Below are positions 45,622 to 56,869 of a stretch of 64,000 nt of DNA, piece by piece. A program made the translations under genes and the position numbers. Origin of the DNA: Simmondsia chinensis. Its lineage: Eukaryota; Streptophyta; Magnoliopsida; Caryophyllales; Simmondsiaceae. Numbering within the stretch: the first letter of the stretch is position 1; each line of letters opens with the position of its first letter. The DNA lies in the NCBI GenBank assembly GCA_018398585.1, contig JAGTTD010000026.1, forward strand, positions 3,725,001 through 3,789,000, in the 5' to 3' direction. Below the pieces are notes generated by a model that worked only from the letters and a program-made list of their open reading frames with translations, made no database searches and had not been told where the DNA came from.

Positions 45622-45720
45622 TGCTCAATTTGGAGTTTTTCTTGTATGTGTTGATGTTGGATTGGGCTTCATTTTTGTGAAATTTTGGTTAATTTTTGAT
45701 GTTATCATTGAGTTGAAGAA
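45622..45720. repeat. 100-bp tandem array, right fragment
   Basis: One unit (CAATTTGGAGTTTTTCTTG, GTTGATGTTGGATTGGGCTTC, TTAATTTTTGATGTTATCA) resumes directly after the copia. Its first bases, TGCTC, are the right target duplication. Confidence 0.85.
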
Positions 45721-46064
45721 TGTGTAGGCTGTTAACATGAGTTTGATTTCTTGATTTTTATGGTTAATCTTTTAATGTGCCCTAGGATCATATATTTTAA
45801 GAGTGTTTCTTATTAATGCTAGTAAATGTTATGAACTTCAGTATGTTTTTCCAATGCTGAAATCTCATGTTGATCTTTCCCTATATCAGTCACGGTGGAA
45901 TATTTTACACCCATAATTTATTTGAATTTCGTTGGTTCCGGGCATGACTCGAAGGAATTTGCATATGAGATTCTTATACAAGCTCAAGTGGGATTAATCT
46001 CTAAACCAATTGACTTTCAGTAGAATAGTCCAAGCGGCTTAAATTTTTGTATGGCAAGGTTTAA
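45721..46064. other. non-coding stretch
   Basis: No coding signal. 45861-45893 (AATCTCATGTTGATCTTTCC onward) resembles 59487-59520 upstream of the F-box gene. This is a short similarity of unknown meaning. Confidence 0.4.
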
Positions 46065-46265
46065 GCACCCGCCCTTTAACCGATAGAACTTGGTCTATTT
46101 CATGGCAATCAGGTTGTTGATTGAAATACTAAGGGGTTCATTAGCATAAATCTCTCGTTGTTTTGAGCTTGTATCCCATAGTTACTTTGCTTATAGTTTG
46201 AAACTTGGAAATGCACTGGAGTAATATGTTTAAGTTTGGCTTCTTTACCTTCCGTGAATCCGAAT
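46065..46265. repeat. right copy of the diverged direct repeat flanking the array
   Basis: Matches 29945-30140 in the same orientation (GTTGTTGATTGAAA, GAGCTTGTATC, GCTTATAGTTTGAAAC). Without the later insertions the two copies would be about 2.5 kb apart. Confidence 0.7.
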
Positions 46266-47759
46266 CATCATCTTTATTGGTAATTAATGATGTAAAATGA
46301 ATCCGGTTTAGCCTAGCTCGAATTCAAACTCAATATGTTGTCTATTCAAACTCGGATTGATAGGATAATTGTGTGCTTTCTACTCATCTCAATTTTCGGC
46401 TCGCTAGTCTAATTTAGTTGAGCCAAGTTATTTGGGTGTTGTCTGGCCCACTAGAGCATGATCTAGTGATGTCGGTTTGTGGCTGATTGTGTTGAACATG
46501 AATTCAAAATGTGTGTTCTTCAATTTGCTATTTTGAATGTTTATGGCTATGTTATTTTTAGTGTTGGATATTGATTGTGAACTAGTTAGAACGGAGCCCT
46601 GAACCTTGAATTGGCCAATTCTAAAGTTGAGGCATGTTTAGCTTCATAATTGTGTACGCTGGTGTTTGGGTAGAGTGTTGTTTGTTCAAATGTTACCATG
46701 AGGGTTGACCCTTGTATGCAAGAGTTTGTCTTTCTCTCATGTTTAATTGACCTAAGTGGAATAGTTGTTTCTGGTAATGGGCTTGTTGGACTTGTATGCT
46801 CTTGAAAAATCTGCATATGATTTTGTGTCAGTCATGTACATGTTTCCATGTGAATATGATGCAAGTACTTTATGTTGAAGTATATCTACATGGAATGACT
46901 GCATATGTTGTTTTTATTCTGTTCCCTTGCCGTCCACGCAGTGTTGGGGTCGTCACCAATATTTTGCTGAATTTTTGCTGAGTTTGGGAAAAACTGGTTT
47001 ATTGATATGAAGGATCCGGTGTTGCCTTTGGAAGACCGTTTAGCTCTTAGGGTCGTTATTTTGCGCCTTGTTTTTTGGTTTTAGGAAAAAAGGAAAGGTT
47101 TTAGATTAGTTGTTGGAATCTTAGATTGACCATAGGCTTGGTATCTAGTTGATGTTTACATACCTGGGTTTGTGTTATGGTCATAAGATTTTATACTCTT
47201 GATGGGTTGTTGAAGATTTTGTTAATGATGGAGACTTGTGTTGCAATATAGGAAATTATGTGCTTAACCTAGTTGCTGTGTATAGTTGAGGTTGTTTAGC
47301 TAGTCTTCCTATTTATATTGTGATAGACTGAGTGCCATGGTTTTGTACTCGAATCGTGTTACTCATTTTGAATTTTGAGCATGTTAGTTTCTGTTGTGAA
47401 ACTTGTTTTAAAGGAACGTGTTGCTCTAATCAAAACTTGTGTGTTTTAACCAGAACACTTTGTTATTTTGTAAAGCCCCTGATTTTCAAAGGAGTCTGTT
47501 GTAAGCTAATTTATGAGATCGGTTGTCACAAAGAATCTTGTATCTGGTAGCCTTTTAAATAGGTTCAGGTTTAAGTTGGTCTTTAAGTATTGGCCAATGA
47601 AACGACATCATACATAGAAGGTGAAGGTGGCAGAGATGAGTAATTTATATATATTTTTGCCCAGAAAAAGCTAAGCCAAACATGCCCTAATTCCATATTT
47701 TGATAAAGTAAATGATAAATGCAAAACATGTATGCTTACAAAAATATCAAGATTATCGT
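46266..47759. other. non-coding stretch
   Basis: T-rich with scattered short open frames that have no domain features. I see no repeat structure or gene. Confidence 0.5.
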
Positions 47760-50060
47760 TTTCTTTGGTTCAAAGGAATACTAGCCTACTTGATTTAACA
47801 CATAGTGATAGAGGTGGACATCTCTACATAGTCATTTATGTGATTTTAAGAATACTCTTTCTCTAGGAGGAAAGAATTATTGCACAACCTTTATTCATGA
47901 TTGCTTAAGATATTGCTATGTGTTCCCTTTAAATTATAAAGATGAATTGCTGGATAAATTTAGAGCATTTAAAGCTTCGTACTACATTGTGAAACTTTCT
48001 TAAAATGCATAAGAGCTGATCGTGGTGGGGAATGTTATGATTCCAAATACTTTGAAAACTACGGGGTGGCTGAGCGGAAAAATCAAACTTTAACTGAGAT
48101 GGTAAATGCCATGTTATCATATTCCGGACTCAGTGATGGTTTTTGGGGTGAGGCTATTCTTATGGCCTGTCTCACATTGATCAGAGTTGCTAATTAAGAA
48201 AAGCAAAATAACGTCATGTAAACATTGGAACAAATGAGCTCCTAACTCGAGTTACTGCAAATTTTGGGGGTGCAGGGAAATTGGTCAAGTCCCCAAAACT
48301 AAAAGGACAAAATTAGGTGAAAGAGGAGTTGAATGTATATTTATCAGTTATGTGGAGCATGGTAAGGCTTATCGATCCTTTGTTATTGGACCTAATGAAT
48401 CGACAAATGTTAACACTATAGTTGAATTGAGAGATTGTAGTTTTGATTAAAACTGGTTTTGTTCGATTCCTAGACCGAAGAATAATATATCGGTTGAAAA
48501 TGACATGCTTTGTCATATGATGAAAGTCAAAATGTGAGAGAAGAAGTCCCTGATAATGCTCTAGAACTTACAAGAAATAAAAGATCAGGGAAAGAAAAAT
48601 CTTTTGGACCGACTCCTACCCATTTTTAGTGGAAGGAATGACGCAGCATTTTGGAAAGAGGCGATAAATGATGAAAAGGACTTCATCATGGATAATAATA
48701 CCTGGATTCTAGAGGATCTTCCACAAAAATAAGCCCATATGGTGTAGGTGGATTTTAAAAAAAAAAAAATTGAAAGTCAATGGAACTATTGACAAGTTCA
48801 AAGCTCGGCTAGCAGCTAAAGGATTTACCCAAAAAAATGAGATAGACTAATTTGATACATATGACACAGTGGCAAGAATATCAACTATAAGTGTGTTAAT
48901 TTCTCTAAATTAAAGATTTACCAAATGGATGTGAAAACAACATTCTCAAACGGTGAGTTGGAGGAAGAGGTGTATATGGAACAACTAGAAGGGTTTGTTG
49001 TTCCGAGTTGTGAGATGAAAGTTCGTAAATTTATACGTTCATTGTATGGGCTAAACAAGCCTTTAAACAATGGCACCAAAAGTTTGACCAAGTTGTTCTA
49101 AACATTGGATTTAGGATTAATGAATCGAATAAATGTGCCTATGGCAAGTTTGATAATGAAATAGGAGTCATTATCTGTTTATATATCGATGACATGACTG
49201 ATATGGAGCATGTAGAAAAAACTAAACAATTTCACTCAAGTAACTTGGCCATGAAAGATACAGGTGACGCTCAAGTTATTTTTGGTATAAGAATAATAAG
49301 GAATGGTGATTCACTATCCTTGACGTAGTCTCATTATATTGAAAAAGTGCTGAAATCATTTAATTTTAATGAATGTGCTTCTGTATCCAAGCCAATGGAT
49401 CCAAGTACAAAACTTTTACCAAATAATATTCCTGTAGCACAACTAGAGTACGCTAAAGTCATAGGTCGTCTCCCATACGCCATGACTAGCACAAGGCTTG
49501 ATATAGTCTTTGTTGTTGGAAAACTAAGTAGATATACTAGCAATCCAAGTAAATTATGTTGGGATACATTATATAGAGTACAGAAATATCTCAAGAAAAC
49601 CATGGATTATGATATTTTTTTTCATGGGTATCCTCCTACTTTGGAAGGATACTCTAGTGCCAATTGGATCTCCGATGTGGAGAATTACGCTTCTACAAGC
49701 CGGATAAGTTTTCTTGCTTGGTCAGGGTGCTATTTTTTGAGTTCCAAGAAACATACATATATTTCTGATTCCACCATGGCTGCGGAGTTTGTTGAACTAG
49801 CTTTTGTGGCAAAAGAAGCGGAATGGTTGAACGATCTCTTGTATGAGATTCCTGCAGTCTATGCCAATCTCACCTATTTCTATCTATTGTGATAGTCAGT
49901 CTATGCTTTCAAAAGTGTATAGTAAGGTCTATCATAGGAATTCTAGGCACATTGGTGTGTGACATAGTTTTGTGAGACAACTCATTAAAGATGGGGTCAT
50001 GATTGTGGACTTTGTAAAAACAAGTTGGAATCAAGTGGATCCTTTCATCTAAAGCCTTGC
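47760..50060 (+). pseudogene. copia integrase, RT and RNase H remnant
   Basis: Plus-strand fragments in order: integrase (NYCTTFIHDCLRYCYVFPL at about 47875, KLGERGVECIFISY near 48310), linker and RT (RNDAAFWKEAINDEK, KIYQMDVKTTFSNGELEEEV, KFIRSLYGLNK). RNase H is the best-preserved piece, open for 181 codons at 49347-49892 (EYAKVIGRLPYAMTSTRLDI, SSKKHTYISDSTMAAEFVEL, EAEWLNDLLYE). YCDSQSMLSKVY and SRHIGV-type motifs follow to about 50060. Gag, protease and the 5' LTR are missing. Confidence 0.88.
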
Positions 50061-50668
50061 TAGAGGCTTGGTCTTAAATACAAGGGACGGGTCTCAAAAC
50101 CGTCAAATTTAATCACACACAATGGACCCTCAATCCAACACTTGTTACAAAGCCAAGTCTTGAGTTCAATGAATGAGTTCCATCATCGGTGTGATTGCGA
50201 GTACTAAAGTGAAATTTCCATTTCGGGTGTAGTGCTTGGTAGGAGGTTGAGCATATACTCTTAATGGACCCGAGTAAATTATTGAATGTCGTATTGTAGA
50301 GACATGATCAACGGGGTCTACCTATGTGAATCTAAAGTTAGGGCCTCTTCAGGGAGTGATTTAATGACAATGGTTTGACTCTGTAACCCTAATGAAGGGT
50401 ACATGACACAAACCCTTAAATGTGTCGGTCTTGAAGATGAGGTGTGTGCGGAGAGTAAGCTTTATGTGTGGGGATGCATTCAATTAGTTAAATGGAATGT
50501 ATGGTTCAAAGCTTAGTCTACTATTTTGTTTCGATTAGTTGAACGTGTCTTCACTAAGTGAGGATTGAATCGAAAGACACTCTCATTCATGCATAAAGGC
50601 TTCCTTTTTATTTCAATATGATGTAAATTTTATATGAAAATGTATGTATTTTTAAACTGTTGGGGGAA
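50061..50668 (+). other. copia 3' UTR and polypurine tract
   Basis: Non-coding sequence between the end of RNase H and the LTR. The purine tract GGGGGAA (50662-50668) directly precedes TG at 50669. Confidence 0.7.
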
Positions 50669-51228
50669 TGTTGATGTATTTTTAAAATATAGTATTTAGG
50701 TTATATTTTGCATGAACTTTTCCTTGGTTTTAGTGTGTGTGTCGACACATACTTGGGGTGTGTCAACACACTTGCTAACAGAAAGTTCATAAATGCTCAA
50801 TGGAAAGTGCATGTGGACACACAGAAATTGTGTGTCAACACAGGCGTGCAGTAACCCCAAACTGGCATTGTGTGTCGACACACAAGAAAGTTTTTGCCGC
50901 TATTTTGAGCAGTTGTTTGTGACGTTTGGGAAAGATTAATGTGTCCCTTTGGAAGGGATGTGTCCTTGCCAAAAGACATTTAGTTTTCAATATATGAGCC
51001 CCACATCAATCTTGTTTTAATCATTTGTGAAAAGCATCATTCTCTTACTTGTTTTCATCTTGGATATCTATCCTTTCTATGCTCATTCTAACGATGTTTC
51101 TTGGTTTCATTATATCCCCGAGACTATTTTGGTATTCACAAAGTAAGTCCTTAAGGATAATGGTTCATTACACATCCTGCAGCCATTAGACTGTGGTTTT
51201 AGTAGCCGCTTGTGAAAATTCCCCAACC
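50669..51228 (+). repeat. copia 3' LTR with palindromic TGTGTCGACACA boxes
   Basis: Starts TGTTGATGTATTTTTAAAAT after the polypurine tract. The end is inferred near CCCCAAC (51221-51227), the expected inverted partner of the TGTTG start. The right boundary is uncertain because no second LTR is present. The U3 part contains five copies of a TGTGTCGACACA-like box between 50736 and 50885. Confidence 0.6.
50736..50885. promoter_or_regulatory. cluster of palindromic TGTGTCRACACA boxes
   Basis: Perfect palindromes TGTGTCGACACA occur at 50738-50749 and about 50871-50882. Variants with CAACACA or GGACACA lie near 50758, 50814 and 50828. Spaced inverted boxes in a U3 region suggest binding sites for a dimeric factor, but this is inference. 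Confidence 0.6.
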
Positions 51229-51479
51229 CGCTATATATGTGTCATGTTATCATGTCGTGTTCGATTTTGCCAGCTCTAAAGCTCAGCACTTGGTTAAATG
51301 AGCTAACTTGAGTTCAAGATGAACAATTCCGTTTGAACTAAATAATTTACACCATTGATCAAAAAGGGAAAAATCTGTGATTACAAATTTGTTTATTTTG
51401 TTTCATGTATCTGAGTAGTTTTTTTTTTTAAAACAAATTGTCCAAAGATACAAATAATAAATGATGGACATGCAGTAAT
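51229..51479. other. non-coding spacer
   Basis: No gene. A T run at about 51419-51430 precedes the gypsy gag remnant. Confidence 0.5.
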
Positions 51480-51777
51480 ATTAATATAGAAGCCTTCTTG
51501 TCTTGTTCACCATTAGTGCCCTCGAGAAATAACCCTTTGTCATATCTCTCACCTTTACAACACTCGAAAGAGGAGGTGGCCTGTCTCACCACACTTGAAG
51601 CATCGTATCTGTGAGCTCCTAGCTTGGCCCTGACTATCCCAATAGCTAGAACTCAACGCACTGGGTTTTGTTGCTTTCCAATGTGTTTCATTATTGATTG
51701 GGGAACTCACTTGGTACGAATCTTGACCACTAGTTGCGCCACCCCCAAGGTCCACTCGCTTGATGTGGTTTCTAGTT
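51480..51777 (-). pseudogene. gypsy gag C-terminal part with zinc knuckle (third segment)
   Basis: Leftward from 51777: RTRNHIKRVDLGGG, a glutamine/serine-rich linker, IRCFKCGETGH, then in another frame KVRDMTKGYFSRALMVNKT. The knuckle keeps C-x2-C and H, but the last cysteine is lost to a frame break. It continues the gag segment at 56774-56869 once the copia 51783-56773 is removed. Protease and RT do not follow. Confidence 0.82.
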
Positions 51778-51782
51778 CTTTT

Positions 51783-52219
51783 TGTGCAGGAATCCCAAGT
51801 ACTTAATTCGAATCAAATACTACAACCAAATGAGAAGTAAATATGGATAAAAGAGAACAAAGAAGAATGCAAAGATTTATGTGGAAACTCTCTTCAATCG
51901 AGAGAGAGAAAATCACGGGCAGAGATGGAGTACTTTTATTGAATGAGAAACAATGGAAGAATTATAATTCACTTCCTGTCTATCTTCTCTCACTTATGGA
52001 TGGCGCTCGCTATATTTTGGATGCTGAATATGTAACATTGGCCATATATGTATACATGCGTGAAATTGGAGTCCCGATGGATCCGGGGGGTCCCAATCGA
52101 TCGGGGCTCTTCCCAGATGCGTCTCACTTCTACGTACCTCCTGATCGATTGGCTATTCTTTCCCACCGATCGGCGTACCCTCTACAGCTATACCAAGGAA
52201 TTTGAGGCATATCCTAACA
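51783..52219 (-). repeat. copia 3' LTR (left), 437 bp
   Basis: TGTGCAGGAATCCCAAGTAC to GGCATATCCTAACA. It pairs with 56315-56773. The right copy has about 20 extra bases in the GATCGG-rich segment. The minus-strand polypurine tract (GGTGGAGATT, complement of 52220-52229) abuts it. Confidence 0.95.
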
Positions 52220-53330
52220 AATCTCCACCTTGGCTCAAATTGCAAATAAAAGCGTTCCTCCACCTTCTCCACAAATACCCCACAACCGAGGTTAACAAAC
52301 AGAAATTGAGAGCCCAACCAAGTTAAAGCAATACTTGAATTTGCTACCAGGTAGAACTTTAGTGAACATGTCTACTAGATTATCTTCAGTACCAATCTTC
52401 TTCAACTCCACCTTGCGCTCATCTATTAGATCTCGAATAAAATGATGCTTGATATCAATGTGCTTCGTCCTGTCATGATGCATCATATGATCTTTAGCTA
52501 GATCAATTGCAGACTGGCTATCACAGTAGACCCCAACTGTGCCCTGATTAACACTGAGATCACTAACCAAACCTATCAACCAAACAGCTTGCTTGAATGC
52601 TTCTGTCACTGCCATATACTCGGCCTCTGTAGTAGACTATGCAGTAACTGACTGTAGACATGCTCTCCCACTGATAGCACTGTCACCCAAACAGAACATA
52701 TAACCAGAAGTAGACTTCCTCTTATCGAGGTCTCCACCGTAGTTTGAGTCAACATATCCAACTAAACATCATTTACTCCTTCCAAACTCCAAACAAACAT
52801 CAGAAATGCCATGTAAGTAGCTGAGAATCTATTTAATAGTGTGCCAATGCTCTTTTCCTGGATTCGCCATGTATCTACTCACTTTGCTAACAACATAAGC
52901 AATATCTGGACGAGTACATACCATAGCATACATAATACTACCAACTGCGCTAGAGTAAGGGACCTATGACATGTACAGACATTCTCCTGAGGCAAATCCA
53001 ATGTTGCATGCCTGAAATGAGCTGCCAACGGAGTGCTAAAAGGCTCAGCATCATTCATATGAAATTGATCCAGAACCTTCTCAATATACTTCTTCTGAGA
53101 CAAGTCTAACTTTCCAGCTTTTCGGTCCCTACTAATTTTCATACCGAGTATCTTCTTGGCTGCTCCCAAATCCTTCATTTCGAACTCGCTTTTCAACATT
53201 GTTCTCAAACTATTAACATCAGTCATGTCCTTAGCTGCAATCAACATATCGTCAACATATAATAGAAGATAAATGAATAAACCTGAGTCTGTCTTCCTGA
53301 AGTACACAAAACTGTCATATTTATTCCAGA
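52220..53330 (-). pseudogene. copia RT palm and RNase H
   Basis: From 53307 leftward: YFRKTDSGLFIYLLLYVDDM (active site YVDD), FEMKDLGAAKKILGMKISRD, QKKYIEKVLDQFHM. The frame breaks at about 52965. RNase H from 52615: AVTEAFKQAVWLIGLVSDL, GVYCDSQSAIDLAK, HIDIKHHFIRDLID, NLVDMFTKVLPGSKF to stop at 52292. Confidence 0.92.
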
Positions 53331-54842
53331 AGAACCCTTTACTATTCTTAAACTGATCAAACCTTTTATACCACTACCTAGGTGACTGTCTCAAACCATA
53401 TAGAGATCTTTTCAACAAACAAACATGGTCTTCCTAACCCTGAAAAACAAAGCCTTCAGGCTGATGCATATAAATACTCTTCTCTGGCTTACCATGCAAA
53501 AATGCAGTTTTTACATCTAACTGCTCAAGCTCTAAATCATGTATAGCTACTAAGACAAGTATCGCTCGTATGGAACTATGTCTAACAACAGGTGAGAAAT
53601 ATCATGAAAATCAACACCATGTACCTGACTGTAGCCTTTAGCTACTAACCGAGCCTTGTACCTTACATCTTCCACTCCAGGAATGCCTTCTTTTCGTTTG
53701 AAGACCCATTTGTATCCTATAACTCTCTTTCCTGTTTGAGGCTTGATTAGCTGCCAAGTCTAGTTCTTCTACAATGACTCCATTTCTTCATGCATGGCCA
53801 TTAGCCACTTCTCTGAGTCAGATCTAGATACAGGCTTTGAATATATAGATGGTTCAGAATCTTCCACTGCCTCAGCTGTAGTAAGGGCATAGGCTATCAT
53901 CTCCTCATACCCATATCTCTGTGGCGGCTTAATATGTCTTCTTTGCCTTCCACCAGCAATAGTATGTTGTCCGACCTACTGGCCTGTTTCTGCTTCATCA
54001 TTCTCATCAGGAACCTGTACTGGAGGTACCTGTATACTCTCAATCTGAACTAACTGCTGCTGATTTGAACTATCTGATTGTATCTAACAATCATCAAGCT
54101 CTTGTGCCTGACCCGAATCATGAACTAAAGAGGGCATGTGTGGCAGATGTAGTAAGGCAGACTCATCAAATGTAACATCCCTACTAGTTAGAAATTTATG
54201 AAATTTTGGATCCCATAAACGAAATCCCTTCACACCTGACGTATAACCAAGAAAGATACACATCTTGGCTCTAGGCTCTAGCTTCCCATCATTTACATAA
54301 GCATAAGCAAGACAACCGAAAATTCTTAAATGAGAATAATCAACAGGGGATCCAGACTATACCTCTTCTGGAGTCTTCAACTGAAGCGATGAATTAGGTG
54401 ATCGGTGCACTGAGTAACACACCATGTTAACTGCCTCTACCCACCATTCGCTCCCTAAACCTGCATTGGATAGCATACACCGAGCCTTCTCCAGTAACGT
54501 CCTATTCAGTCTTTCTACCACTGCGTTCTATTGAGGTCGACCTGTATAAGTCCTGTGTCTGACAATGCCTTGATGCTCACAGAATTCGATGAAATCACCC
54601 TCAACAAATTCAAGACCATTATCAGTCCTCAACCTCTTTATCTGCTTCCATGTCTATTTTTCGAGCAGCGCCTTCCACTTCTTGAAGACTTCATAAACTT
54701 CATTTTTCTGCTTAAGAAAATAGACCCAAACTTTTCTTGAATAATCATCAGTGAACATTAGAAGATACCTGGAACCTCCTTTGGAAGCAACTTTGGATGG
54801 TCCCTACAAATTTGAATGAACATAATCTAACGTTCCCTTAGT
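53331..54842 (-). pseudogene. copia integrase core, linker and RT N-terminus
   Basis: Integrase starts with TLDYVHSNL then a stop. The first catalytic aspartate is asparagine (codon 54810-54812) and the following tryptophan is TAG (54804-54806). The rest reads YLLMFTDDYSRKVWVYFLKQ, RLRTDNGLEF (second D intact) and AVVERLNRTLLE (E intact). Then [22 protein letters not shown], the linker RRHIKPPQRYGYEE, and RT N-terminus KWLMAMHEEMESL, GYKWVFKRKEG, YKARLVAKGYSQVHGVDFHD. Several stops interrupt. Confidence 0.88.
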
Positions 54843-55784
54843 CTATTGCACTGCCTGCTTGAAGCTGACTCCCTTCTGCTTCCCATAGATGCAATGCTCA
54901 TAGAATTGTACTAGCCCTGTAGACTGACCATACAATAAACCCCTCTTACTCAGCTCTGTCAAACCCTTATCACCCATATGACCCAATCTTATGTGCCACA
55001 TCTTGGTAATATCTGATTCTGACATAGATGATGTAGAAACAGCCACTGACCGTGTCACGGTAGAACCTACAAGCTCATACAAGGTTCCTACCCTTCTACC
55101 CTTCATCATAATCAACACACCCTTACTGATCCTCATAGCTCCACCTTCAGCTGTGTACTTGTACCCATGTGACTCAATATTACCTAAAGAGATAAGGTTC
55201 TTTTTCAAATCTGGGATGTGTCGCACGTTGCTAAGTGTCCCAATAGTACCATCGAACATCTTAATTCTGATTTTTCCTATACCCATAACCTTACAAGCAA
55301 CATCATTGCCCATCAAGACTACTCTACCCTGAGTTGACTTATATGTGGTGAACTAGTCTCTATTAGGACAAACATGATAAGAACAACCTGAATCCATGAT
55401 CCACTTATCCTTGGATCTGGCCTGGGATTCTGTAACTAAAAGAACATCAGCATCACTCTCATCTTCAACTACACTAGCCTCAGTAGACTTATCACCTCTA
55501 TTATGGCCATTCCTGCTATCTTCTTTCTGCTTATTCTTAAGCTTATAATAGTTTTTCTTTATGTGTCCTTTCTTGTGACAAAAGTTATATGACAGGTTTT
55601 TATGTCTAGACTTAGACCTTAACTTCTTTCCACCATCAGTCCCTCTATTCTTAGTTCTACCTCTCACAAACAAACCATTACCAAAATCATTCACAGAGTC
55701 AGACAATTCTTTATCTACTCGTTCTTTACTCACTAGGTTCCTCTTAACTTTATCAATTGTGATAGTTGACCTACCACCATACAT
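54843..55784 (-). pseudogene. copia zinc knuckle, protease and pre-integrase region
   Basis: From 55784: a basic stretch (RTKNRGTDGGKKLRSKSRHK), a zinc knuckle degenerate at both ends (YNFCHKKGHIKKNYY; the first and last cysteines are tyrosine), and the protease active site WIMDSGCSYHVCP. A break near 55353 leads to the rest of protease and the pre-integrase domain (VRHIPDLKKNLISLG, MWHIRLGHMGDKGL, YEHCIYGKQKGV), to 54843. Confidence 0.9.
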
Positions 55785-56277
55785 CGATGCTTTCTACAAA
55801 GCCTTTACATGAATTAGAGAGTAAATATAATAACAACATGGCCTGATCTTCATCTTTAGGGGAATCATCCAATTCTTTTAACTCTTGAATAATAGAGTTA
55901 AATTCATTAATGTGGTTCTTAAGAGATGTACCTTCCGACATACGAAACGTGAATAACCGGCACTTGACTATGAGTTTATAGGAGACCGATTTGTAGCAGA
56001 GCGTCTCCTGCAATTTCTCCCCCAACTCCTTAGCAGTTTTCACCTCCAAGACTTCTGTCAGTACATCATCTATAAGACACATCTGAATAGCTGTGAGTGC
56101 CTTCTCATCTAACTCCACCCATTGTGCTTCTGTCAAGTTCACTGGTTTCTTCTCTTTTCGTTCTAAGGCTTTCTTCAAGCCATTCTGTGTGAGGAGACCC
56201 TTAACGCGGACTTGCCACAAACTGAAACTCCATTGACCACCAAACTTCTCTACTTCAGATTTAATCGTTGACCTCAT
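55785..56277 (-). pseudogene. copia gag
   Basis: Starts MRSTIKSEVEKFGGQWSFSL at 56277, about 30 bases inside the PBS. It continues WQVRVKGLLTQNGLKKALE, YKLIVKCRLFTFRMSEGTSL, FNSIIQELKELDDSPKDED and AMLLLYLLSNSCKGFVES, matching the Tnt1-type copia gag (UBN2 family). It is nearly continuous with the next frame, and the overlap near 55771-55784 marks a frameshift. Confidence 0.9.
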
Positions 56278-56300
56278 AGTACCAAATCAAACAACAAGGG

Positions 56301-56312
56301 CTATGATACCAA
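56301..56312 (-). promoter_or_regulatory. copia primer-binding site
   Basis: The minus strand reads TGGTATCATAGC. It differs from the tRNA-iMet PBS TGGTATCAGAGC by one base and lies two bases from the LTR. Confidence 0.88.
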
Positions 56313-56314
56313 TT

Positions 56315-56773
56315 TGTGCGAAAGTGCAGAATCAAAAGTACTTAATTCGAATAAAATACTATGACCAAATGAGACGTAAATACGGATAAAAGAGAGTAAA
56401 GAAGAACACAAAGATTTATGTGGAAACCATCTTCAATCGAGAGAGAGAAAATCACGGGCGGAGAATACGTATACTTTTATTGAATGAGAAACAATGGAAG
56501 AATTACAATTCACTTCCTCTCTCTCTTCTCTCACATACGGACGGCGCTCGCTATATTTTGGATGTTGAATACGTAATCCTGGCTACATATATATACACGC
56601 GTGAAATTGGAGTCCCGGTCGATCGGGTCGACTGGGACCCGATCAATCGGCCTCCTAATCTATCGGTATCTGCCGATTGATCGGGGCTCTTCCTGGATGC
56701 GTCCCAGTTCTGCGTACCTCCCGATAGATCGGCGTACCCTCTGCAGCTATACCCAGTAATTTGAGACATAACA
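56315..56773 (-). repeat. copia 5' LTR (right), 459 bp
   Basis: TGTGCGAAAGTGCAGAATC to GAGACATAACA. The TATA-like GTATATATATGTAGCC lies on the minus strand near 56577-56594. Several GATCGG/CCGATC inverted motifs lie in the U3 part (about 56615-56735). Confidence 0.94.
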
Positions 56774-56869
56774 CTTTTCAATATGTAAGGCTCTTTGATG
56801 AGCCTCAAGAGACTGAGAAAATGTCGAACATGTGTAATTGAATAGACTCCCTTAACCCATTGATATAGA
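56774..56869 (-). pseudogene. gypsy gag middle segment
   Basis: The minus strand reads YINGL (at the right edge), ESIQLHMF-like, then EAHQRALHIEK at the left edge. It joins RTRNHIK at 51777 across the copia and GEQMET at 57881 across the solo LTR. This short segment demonstrates that all three pieces are one gene. Confidence 0.85.

Larger units (their letters stand above)
51783..56773 (-). mobile_element. complete-length copia element with both LTRs, 4,991 bp
   Basis: LTRs at 51783-52219 and 56315-56773; CTTTT flanks both sides (51778-51782 and 56774-56778). It has an initiator tRNA-Met-type PBS, a polypurine tract and gag-pol in order on the minus strand. It is inserted in a gypsy gag gene, whose frame resumes across it. 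Multiple stops make it inactive. Confidence 0.96.

Noticed and set aside
51655..51675. GCACTGGGTTTTGTTG as another SINE tail
   Set aside because: It lies inside the gypsy gag segment as continuing coding sequence and has no flanking duplication.
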